A DNA stretch of 64,000 nucleotides from Terriglobia bacterium (GTDB lineage Bacteria > Acidobacteriota > Terriglobia > Bryobacterales > Bryobacteraceae), in NCBI GenBank assembly GCA_020073345.1, contig JAIQFI010000027.1, positions 22,650 to 86,649 on the forward strand, written 5' to 3'. Below are positions 58,110 to 64,000 of the stretch, piece after piece. How positions within the stretch are numbered: the stretch's first letter is position 1; each line of letters starts with the position of its first letter. The position numbers and the translations under genes were made by a program. Below the pieces are notes generated by a model. That model did no database searches, was not told the origin of the DNA, and worked only from the letters and a program-made list of their open reading frames with translations.

Positions 58110-58833
58110 CGATCAATGGGTGGAGGAGCGTCTGGCGGAGCTTACGCCCGGCCGTGAATGGCAACCGGATATATCCCGGGGCTTGGCCCGGTTTCAGGAG
58201 CGGCGAGCGAAGGTGATCCATCGCAAGCGGCGGTGGGGCTGGCTGGTCGCCGGCACGATCGCGGCCGGTCTTCCGCTCATGGCGTTTCCCACGACGCGGG
58301 CGTTCGCGCAGCGCTGCGTTTCGGCGTGCGTCAGTCAGTCCAGCTGGGTTCGCGATTTATTCGTGGGCAACCTGTCGAGTTCTGCTCCAAGCAGCGTGTT
58401 TTTGAAGCCGGAGAACCGCAAGGTGGCTCCCGATTTCGTCCTGGATGACGCCTCCGGCAAACCCGTAAGGCTGTCGCAATTTCGAGGCAAGGTGGTTCTG
58501 CTGAACTTCTGGGCGACGTGGTGCGCACCGTGCAGGGTCGAGATTCCCTGGTTCATTGAATTTCAGAAGTCGCAACAGAACCACGGCTTTGCTGCGCTTG
58601 GCATCTCGCTGGATGAGGATGGCTGGGACGCAGTCAAGCCGTATATCGACGAACACAAGGTCAACTACCGTATTGTGATCGGCAATGACGACGTGGCGCA
58701 ATTGTACGGCGCGGCCTCGCTGCCGACCACGTTTATCATCGACAGGTCCGGCCGCATTGCCGCAACCCACGTTGGTATCTGCGGCAAAAGCGAATACGAA
58801 GCCGACATTAAAGCAGTACTCGACGAACAATAA
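58096..58833 (+). CDS. Anti-sigma-like cytosolic helix and membrane span fused to periplasmic TlpA-type thioredoxin
   Basis: A 245-residue membrane protein. Residues 1-45 are a charged cytosolic helix (WVEERLAELTPGREW, RGLARFQERR) in the position where an anti-sigma factor binds its sigma; a hydrophobic helix follows (about 48-66). The periplasmic part has Cys74 and Cys78 and then a TlpA/ResA-like thioredoxin domain (about 105-245) with WCAPC (Cys143, Cys146), SLPTTFIIDRSG and GVS/GISLDEDGW. It would reduce disulfides or act as a redox sensor that releases the sigma factor (inference). It overlaps the sigma gene. Confidence 0.82.
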   Translation: MDSNSDQWVEERLAELTPGREWQPDISRGLARFQERRAKVIHRKRRWGWLVAGTIAAGLPLMAFPTTRAFAQRCVSACVSQSSWVRDLFVGNLSSSAPSSVFLKPENRKVAPDFVLDDASGKPVRLSQFRGKVVLLNFWATWCAPCRVEIPWFIEFQKSQQNHGFAALGISLDEDGWDAVKPYIDEHKVNYRIVIGNDDVAQLYGAASLPTTFIIDRSGRIAATHVGICGKSEYEADIKAVLDEQ

Positions 58834-58850
58834 TGGAAAGGAATAAGAAA

Positions 58851-59282
58851 ATGAGAATACTTCGAATTGGTTGTTTGGCTCTGGTCCTGCTGATTCCCGC
58901 TTTCAGAAGCGTAGGCGCCAGCCTGCCGTCACAGGTGGAAGGTCATCGGTCGGGAATGATGGCGAGAGTCGTCTCCGCCGACGGAACAAGCCGAACCGTG
59001 AGACTTGAGGGCGTGGGATGCACTGAAAGTATGTGCTCCAGAGTCTTCATCAGGAGCAAGGGTGAAAGTGGAGATCCCCGGCGAACGTGGCTCGATTCGA
59101 TTGCTTCGATCAAAGACGCGACGGCAAACGATGCCTTGTTTGTGATGAAGGATGGCACGGAAAGGCGGTTGGCTTTCATGACCGACTTCCGCGTCCTCTA
59201 TGTTTCGAACTCGAACGGCCGGACGGAGAAACTCGACTTGACCAAAATCCAGTCGCTCGAATTCCTTGACTCAGGGAAATGA
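58851..59282 (+). CDS. Exported protein of unknown function in the ECF operon
   Basis: A 143-residue exported protein: signal peptide (about 1-24, RIGCLALVLLIPAFRSVGA), then a small predominantly beta domain with two Cys residues (GVGCTESMCS) and the strands DALFVMKDGTERRLAFMTDFRVLYVSN. The start ATG 58851 has AAAGGA at a good distance; ATG 58833, which overlaps the stop of the previous gene (TAATG), would add six residues before the signal peptide. It is last in the sigma-TlpA operon and could be a substrate of the thioredoxin domain because of its Cys pair. Confidence 0.7.
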   Translation: MRILRIGCLALVLLIPAFRSVGASLPSQVEGHRSGMMARVVSADGTSRTVRLEGVGCTESMCSRVFIRSKGESGDPRRTWLDSIASIKDATANDALFVMKDGTERRLAFMTDFRVLYVSNSNGRTEKLDLTKIQSLEFLDSGK

Positions 59283-59289
59283 GGATCGA

Positions 59290-61497
59290 TCAGAACCGGA
59301 ACAAGTAACTGACCTTCACGAACACTTGGGCGGTGGTCTGCAAATCCGGGTTGGGCGTGCGCGCCAGCGTGACGGGCATGCCGAGAAGCGCGAGATTCTC
59401 GCGGCTGTTGGTGTACCCCAAATAGACGGCCGTGCCCGGGTAGGGGAGATAGGCTAGAAGCAAATCGCCCGTGAATTTCTTGCTCGTCTCGTAATCGGCC
59501 AGCGCGGGGTTGGAGAGCACCGCGTTGTAATCGACAATGGCACGCAGCGAAAGAGCCGGGCTGAACTGGTAGTTCACGGTATTGCGAAAAATGTGGTTCG
59601 TGAAGACGTGCGCCAGACGCGTATAAAAGTAGGTCTGCTGGATGCGCAGCCGGGTATTCGGCCGCAGCGTGATGGTGGTGTTTCCGTATTGATTGCTGGC
59701 GAGGGAAGCGTAGACTCCCGCAGCCGGAGAATAGTTCACACCCGTACCATCGCCGAAAAATGCCTGGATACCCACGCGCTTGAAACGGTCCGAATAAAAG
59801 AACATCTCCGTCGCCTCCTTGTGGAAACCGATGCCCTGATAAAGCTCGTAAGCCCAGATGTGATTGATGTTGAATCCGGTGGCCCGGCGGAAGTTCAGGA
59901 AGAAGTTCCCTCCGGTATAGCCGTCCTGAAAACGGTTCTGACGGTTCCAGTCGCCGTTGCTAAAGCTGTTGAAGCCGAAGTCGGCCAACGGAGTCGCTTT
60001 GGGCCTCCATGAGTAGTTAATGTTCTGGTTCGTCATGCGGATGTCCGTGCGCGGCACGAACCCGAGATCGGTATGAAACCCGGGATTGCGATCCAGATAG
60101 TTGCCGAAGTAATTGAAGTGCAACCCGCTGCGATTTAATGACGCCACGTACGCCGGACCGGCGGAACGTGTACCGTCCAGATACCGGGTGGCGCTGGCGA
60201 TGGCCTGACCCACGGCCACCCAGTTCTTCGCGATCTTCCAGCGCGCATCGACTGACCCCACGCGGTTGTGGCTCGATCCAAAATTGTAGTCGGAAAGGAA
60301 CACGCCCACGGTGGACTCGTCACCGATATTTCGCTGGATGCGCACTACCCCGCCCGGCGCATAGTCACCGGAGCGGGGATCGGTTGAATCGACCCGCAAT
60401 CCAGGACCGCGATCGGCGCCGGCCAGCAAGCCGATCGACCAGCGGCCCAGTCGTCCCGTTAAACGGGCTCCGCCTAAGGGGTCGCTGATGCGACGTGAGA
60501 AGAACAGATTCTCGGGCGTTTGAAAATAGCTGGCGTTTTCCAAAAAGAACGGGCGCTTTTCCGGAAAGAACACCTCGAAGCGCTGGTTGACCGTCACCTG
60601 CGGATCGTCGGACTCCACCTGGCTGAAATCCGGGTTAATCGTCGCATCCAGGGTGAGCGATTGGCGGAGTACCAGTTTCGCGTCCATGCCCACGCGCAGG
60701 TTGCTATTGGTGTTGAAGAATGGCGGCTGCTCCGAAGGCTGGTTCAGCAGACGCGCCCGCAAGCCGGCGACATAGGGGATCAGCCGGATGTTGCGGCCGG
60801 GCGAGATGTTGTCGAATCCGTCGAGCTGGCCGAATTGCGGAACGAACCCGTTCACGCGGTTGGTTACGGAAGGCCAGAAGGAATTCTCATTGCGCGCGGG
60901 AATGTTGCGAAAAAACGCGAACCCCCAAGTCTGCATATCCATGCTGGTGAACCGCAGGCTCTTGAATGGGATGGCCATGCGCACGGCGAATCCGTCCTTG
61001 GTGACGCGCCCTTCCGATCTCCAGTAGGTATCGAACTTCCAGTCGTCGCCCTGTCCTTCGGTATTGAGACCATCCAGCTGAATGCCGTAGGGATTGACGA
61101 AAAACTCGAACGCGTGCTGTCGGTCGTCAAAGGTGTCGAGCAACACGCCGACAAAATCATCGGCGAAGATGTCATCGCGTTTGGTGTAGCGCGCCCGCAG
61201 CTCGCCGGGTGCGGATTTGCACACGAAAATCACATACAGATTTTCGGCATCGTAAGCCAGCCAGGCTTTGGTTTCGCTGGTGGCCGGTTTGCCGTCGTCC
61301 GGATTGCGCTGTATGAAATTGGTGACCGGCATCGCGCCGTCAGGCGGAGCGCCGCTGATGTAATCGTCCAAAACTGGTGCGGCTGAAACCCGCGTGATAT
61401 GCAGGTTGCGCCCGCTCTGGAGGGCCGGAGGATTTTGAGCGGATAGCCATGCGGCTGACCATAGCGTCAACAAAATGCAGCGCGAACGCAGCGGCAT
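59290..61497 (-). CDS. CBM9-like domain plus DUF5916-type outer-membrane barrel
   Basis: A 735-residue exported protein: signal peptide (to about LSA-QN), an N-terminal carbohydrate-binding family 9-like sandwich (about 25-210; VLDDYISGAPPDG, KAWLAYDAENLYVIFVCK, GDDWKFDTYWRSEG) and a C-terminal barrel with many alternating strands that ends in a terminal Phe (VSYLFRF). The motif FPEKRPFFLENASYF is typical of this family. It probably binds saccharides at the cell surface; the substrate is unknown. It lies 7 bp from the end of the convergent sigma operon. Confidence 0.85.
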   Translation of the reverse strand: MPLRSRCILLTLWSAAWLSAQNPPALQSGRNLHITRVSAAPVLDDYISGAPPDGAMPVTNFIQRNPDDGKPATSETKAWLAYDAENLYVIFVCKSAPGELRARYTKRDDIFADDFVGVLLDTFDDRQHAFEFFVNPYGIQLDGLNTEGQGDDWKFDTYWRSEGRVTKDGFAVRMAIPFKSLRFTSMDMQTWGFAFFRNIPARNENSFWPSVTNRVNGFVPQFGQLDGFDNISPGRNIRLIPYVAGLRARLLNQPSEQPPFFNTNSNLRVGMDAKLVLRQSLTLDATINPDFSQVESDDPQVTVNQRFEVFFPEKRPFFLENASYFQTPENLFFSRRISDPLGGARLTGRLGRWSIGLLAGADRGPGLRVDSTDPRSGDYAPGGVVRIQRNIGDESTVGVFLSDYNFGSSHNRVGSVDARWKIAKNWVAVGQAIASATRYLDGTRSAGPAYVASLNRSGLHFNYFGNYLDRNPGFHTDLGFVPRTDIRMTNQNINYSWRPKATPLADFGFNSFSNGDWNRQNRFQDGYTGGNFFLNFRRATGFNINHIWAYELYQGIGFHKEATEMFFYSDRFKRVGIQAFFGDGTGVNYSPAAGVYASLASNQYGNTTITLRPNTRLRIQQTYFYTRLAHVFTNHIFRNTVNYQFSPALSLRAIVDYNAVLSNPALADYETSKKFTGDLLLAYLPYPGTAVYLGYTNSRENLALLGMPVTLARTPNPDLQTTAQVFVKVSYLFRF

Positions 61498-61546
61498 GCT
61501 TTATCGATAGACGCGCGGGTCCACGGAAAGTTCCGGATTTGTTGAC

Positions 61547-62152
61547 TCAGTCTTTTGCCGACCGCTCAAATGCCAATATCGCCGCCACGGTGGCCGGATC
61601 CGCATTCGCCAAGGCTGTTGCGATCGCACTAGCCCGGTCGTCGAGCTCAAACGGCGGAGCCACCGCATGCACCAGTCCCCAGGCCAGCGCCTCGGGAGCC
61701 GTGAATACGCGACCGGTCAGGGACAGCTCGCGCGCGCGGCGGTCTCCGATCGCGGCCGCCACAGCGCCCAGGATTCCTGTATGACAGTGCCCCTCGCGAA
61801 TATCGGTCAGGCCAAAACTCGATCCTTGCGCCGCTACCGCTACATGCGCATTGGCGATGAGCGCCACGCCGGCCGAGACCGCCACGCCCTGCACGGCCGC
61901 CACAATCGGCTTCAATCCGTCGCGGCCGAACTTGAAGATCTCCTCCGGAAGGTCTTCGGCGAAATCCAGACCGCCGCAAAACACAGGACCCTCGGCGTCC
62001 ACCAGAATCGCGCCGGTTTCCGCATGGGCCTGTGCGTCGCGCAGCTCGTTCAACAACTGCGAAGCCAGAACGGCGTCCAGAATGTTCCGCCGCGCCGGCG
62101 CCGCCAGCGTCAGCCGCCGTACACGACCGTCCTGCTCGACACGCAAACTCAT
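61547..62152 (-). CDS. Enoyl-CoA hydratase/isomerase family protein, short
   Basis: A 201-residue crotonase-fold protein. The first oxyanion-hole strand is GPVFCGGLDF, the second GVAVSAGVAL, followed by GSSFGLTDIREGHCHTG where catalytic Glu residues usually lie. It is about 55 residues shorter than normal because the C-terminal helical region is reduced. The ATG overlaps the stop of the acyl-CoA carboxylase gene as ATGA, suggesting work on the same CoA ester pathway, such as leucine or isoprenoid breakdown. Confidence 0.85.
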   Translation of the reverse strand: MSLRVEQDGRVRRLTLAAPARRNILDAVLASQLLNELRDAQAHAETGAILVDAEGPVFCGGLDFAEDLPEEIFKFGRDGLKPIVAAVQGVAVSAGVALIANAHVAVAAQGSSFGLTDIREGHCHTGILGAVAAAIGDRRARELSLTGRVFTAPEALAWGLVHAVAPPFELDDRASAIATALANADPATVAAILAFERSAKD

Positions 62153-63732
62153 TTCAGTAATTCTACCGGAAGATGCTCGCGATGCCGGCTGGCCGTCGCC
62201 GCCTCCAGCGCGAACTCGAGCACCCGCCGTGTTTCCAGCGGATCGATGATGGCGTCCACGTGCCCGCGCGCCGCCGCGTAGCGCGAATCGAGCCACCGTT
62301 CATAATCTTCCCGGGTTCGCGCGATGCGGGCTTCGATCTCCGGTGGAACCGGCTGTCCCGCCGACCTGTACCGTTCGAGCTCCGTCCCATGCACCGCCTG
62401 CACCGCGGCGTCGCCTTCCATCACGCCGATCCGCGCGGTGGGCCAGGCAAACGTGAAGCTCGGATCGAAGCCCTGCCCGGCCATCGCGTAATAGCCAGCA
62501 CCCGAGGCGTGATTCAGCGTCACGATGATCTTCGGTACTGTCGCGCACGCCATCGCCTCCACCATTTCGGCGCCCGCCCGGATGATGCCCGCGCTTTCCG
62601 CCTCCACGCCCACCATGAACCCCGACACGTCCTGCAAATACACCAGCGGCAATCCCTGGCGCTCGACAGTTTCCACGAAGTACGCCGCCTTGCGCGCTGA
62701 TTCCGTGTACACGATTCCCCCGATGCGCGGGCCTTCCGGCGTTTTCAAGAATCCCCGGCGATTGGCCATCAGCCCGATCGGCCGGCCGTGCAGCCGGGCA
62801 TGCGCGCAGAGCATCTCGGGGGCGTGGTCAGGCTGGAATTCCAGATACCCGTCCGTATCTACAATTCGCGCGATCACTTCTTCCATGTTGTACGGAAGCC
62901 GATGATCGGCCGGCAGCAGATCGTACAGGCCTTCCGCGGGTTTCGCCGGAGCGGTGCCCTTGACGGCCGGGGCTGGCTCGGGAAGCTCACGGATCCTTTC
63001 CCGGAGCTTTTGTCGAATGAGGGCCAGGCACGCGCGATCGTCCTTGGCCGAATAATGCGCCACGCCGCTGATCTTGGTATGGAGCGACGCGCCGCCCAGC
63101 GATTCGGCGTCCACCACCTGCCCCACCGCGCCCTTCACCAGGTTCGGACCGCCCAGTCCCATGAAACTGGTTTTCTCTACCATGATGATCACGTCCGACA
63201 GCGCCGGCAGATATGCGCCGCCCGCAATGCACATGCCCATCACCGCTGCGATCTGCGGGATCTTGAAACGCCTCCGCATCAGCGAGTTGTAGTAAAAGAT
63301 TCGCGCCGCGCCGTATTGCCCGGGAAAAATCCCGTCCTGATAAGGAAGATTGACGCCGGCCGAATCCACCAGATACACGATCGGCAGCCGGTTTCGCATG
63401 GCGATTTCCTGTGCCCGCAGAATCTTGTGGATGGTTTCCGGCCACCACGCGCCGGCCTTCACCGTGGCGTCGTTGGCGACGATGACAGCCGGCCGGCCCT
63501 CAATGTGCCCCAGGCCTGTGATCACGCCGGCCGCGGGAGCCTGCCCGTCGTAGCGGTCATGGGCCACCAGCAGGCCGATCTCGAGAAACAACGTACCGGG
63601 ATCGATCAGGTGCGCGATGCGTTCGCGCGCCGTCAGCTTGCCCTCGCTGTGCTGTTTTTGGATCTTTTTCGCGCCGCCGCCGGCCTTGAGCTTCTCTTCG
63701 AGTTCCTGGAGGTCGCTCACGAGCCCGCGCAT
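62149..63732 (-). CDS. Acyl-CoA carboxylase carboxyltransferase subunit (PccB/MccB type)
   Basis: A 527-residue carboxyltransferase. N-terminal domain: KQHSEGKLTARERIAHLIDPGTLF, VDSAGVNLPYQDGIFP, GGAYLPALSDVIIMVEKTS and the C-terminal domain PLVYLQDVSGFMVGVEAE with GAGYYAMAGQGFDP. NLPYQDG is reminiscent of methylcrotonyl-CoA carboxylase beta, so leucine breakdown is likely but propionyl-CoA is not excluded. The biotin carboxylase subunit is not in this window. The start ATG 63732 fits the family; a longer frame to 63822 would add 30 residues unlike it. The gene's upstream region meets a transposon end. Confidence 0.9.
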   Translation of the reverse strand: MRGLVSDLQELEEKLKAGGGAKKIQKQHSEGKLTARERIAHLIDPGTLFLEIGLLVAHDRYDGQAPAAGVITGLGHIEGRPAVIVANDATVKAGAWWPETIHKILRAQEIAMRNRLPIVYLVDSAGVNLPYQDGIFPGQYGAARIFYYNSLMRRRFKIPQIAAVMGMCIAGGAYLPALSDVIIMVEKTSFMGLGGPNLVKGAVGQVVDAESLGGASLHTKISGVAHYSAKDDRACLALIRQKLRERIRELPEPAPAVKGTAPAKPAEGLYDLLPADHRLPYNMEEVIARIVDTDGYLEFQPDHAPEMLCAHARLHGRPIGLMANRRGFLKTPEGPRIGGIVYTESARKAAYFVETVERQGLPLVYLQDVSGFMVGVEAESAGIIRAGAEMVEAMACATVPKIIVTLNHASGAGYYAMAGQGFDPSFTFAWPTARIGVMEGDAAVQAVHGTELERYRSAGQPVPPEIEARIARTREDYERWLDSRYAAARGHVDAIIDPLETRRVLEFALEAATASRHREHLPVELLK

Positions 63733-63859
63733 GCGGTCCGCCGGAGTGTGGGTCACCACTCTATGGTAATCAGTTACAGAGGACGGATCGCGGGTAGTCA
63801 GGCATTTGTAGGTTGATCTCATGGTGGCGGTCTTGCAAAAGTCGGGAACCAGCGGAGGC
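63733..63859. other. Junction between carboxylase gene and insertion sequence
   Basis: About 127 bp with no assignable gene. It should hold the IS end and the promoter of the carboxylase gene. No clean -35/-10 pair or direct repeat was found by eye. Confidence 0.4.
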
Positions 63860-64000
63860 TCACGCGGCCTCCAAGAGTTCGCGTACGCTCCAGATGTGAT
63901 CGGCGATCCCCGCTGCCATCGCAGGAGTCGTGCGGAGGGCCTTATGGACGCGCCCGAAGTTATACCAGCAGTACCAGAGCATCACGGCAGCGCAATGGTT
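63860..64000 (-). CDS. Transposase, C-terminal fragment (continues beyond window)
   Basis: The last 46 codons of a transposase, cut by the window edge. The translated end YNFGRVHKALRTTPAMAAG and DHIWSVRELLEAA is the conserved C-terminus of an IS1-like transposase family frequent in Acidobacteria and Bacteroidetes: a W-Y-N-F-x-R-x-H-x-x-L-x-x-TPA pattern. The stop codon TGA is at 63862-63860. This indicates an insertion sequence at the right edge, immediately upstream of the carboxylase gene; the terminal inverted repeat should lie between 63780 and 63860 but was not identified with confidence. Confidence 0.75.
   Translation of the reverse strand, partial: NHCAAVMLWYCWYNFGRVHKALRTTPAMAAGIADHIWSVRELLEAA

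Noticed and set aside
1..64000. CRISPR arrays, tRNA or rRNA genes
   Set aside because: No regularly spaced direct repeats, no tRNA-like T-loop sequences with matching stems and no rRNA segments were seen on reading both strands; a tool search could still find a diverged tRNA.

Overview
This 64 kb window is high-GC chromosomal DNA from an Acidobacteriota bacterium, most likely the Bryobacterales/Solibacter lineage. The assignment rests on lineage-enriched families seen here: a Soli_TIGR03435-type protein (33859-34854), an ADOP-type MacB/FtsX permease (35347-37851), a giant Oar-like TonB receptor (4167-7853), TolB-domain Ser/Thr kinases (23500-27806), a DUF6152 protein flanked by 'DLxGxW' exported proteins (10868-13173) and an ECF sigma/TlpA locus (57510-59282). 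I saw no rRNA, tRNA, CRISPR array or intact prophage. Genes are dense, on both strands, often joined by 4-bp ATGA stop/start overlaps.

Layout. 1-8.5 kb: 3' end of uvrA, a VIT1/CCC1 metal transporter, a beta-propeller protein, an M23 peptidase and the Oar-like receptor with its own promoter and terminator. 8.2-15.6 kb: a small membrane protein, a DCC/lipase-maturation-factor fusion, a class II cytochrome c-like protein, an operon of three exported Acidobacteria-type proteins, a LigB-type dioxygenase and an orphan ABC binding protein. 15.5-23.5 kb: a beta-lactamase-fold/NamZ fusion coupled to a pterin dehydratase, a membrane-anchored MutS-like ATPase, a MEMO1-type protein, an M28 peptidase and a DtxR/MntR regulator. 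23.5-33.8 kb: two tandem paralogous kinases (one broken by an in-frame TGA), DUF423, a UDP-sugar epimerase/decarboxylase, a membrane Fe-S oxidoreductase, a GH3 enzyme and an aldo/keto reductase. 33.9-46.7 kb: TIGR03435 protein, ADOP permease, DinB/VOC/GNAT genes, two copies of a dispersed repeat, a UPF0173 hydrolase, a GT39-like transferase, a DUF4139 protein, an outer-membrane barrel, a response regulator and an FmdB zinc ribbon. 46.7-54.2 kb: PBP4, a TPR protein, an orphan phage-tail-tube/eCIS-like protein, two MFS transporters, HicAB and a restriction-endonuclease-like gene. 54.2-64 kb: HtrA protease, coaE, folD, a methyltransferase diverging from an ECF sigma operon, a DUF5916-like barrel, a crotonase/acyl-CoA carboxylase pair, and the 3' end of a transposase at the right edge.

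How the genes work together. Envelope and peptidoglycan work recurs (M23, NamZ fusion, GH3/NagZ-like, PBP4, HtrA, outer-membrane barrels). Housekeeping pathways appear as single genes (uvrA, coaE, folD). The 10.8-15.2 kb block could serve catabolism of an aromatic compound, but that is inference. At a dozen or so loci a TAnnnT box lies only 6-12 nt before the start codon and no Shine-Dalgarno sequence is visible, which suggests leaderless transcripts; this observation was also used to choose several starts.
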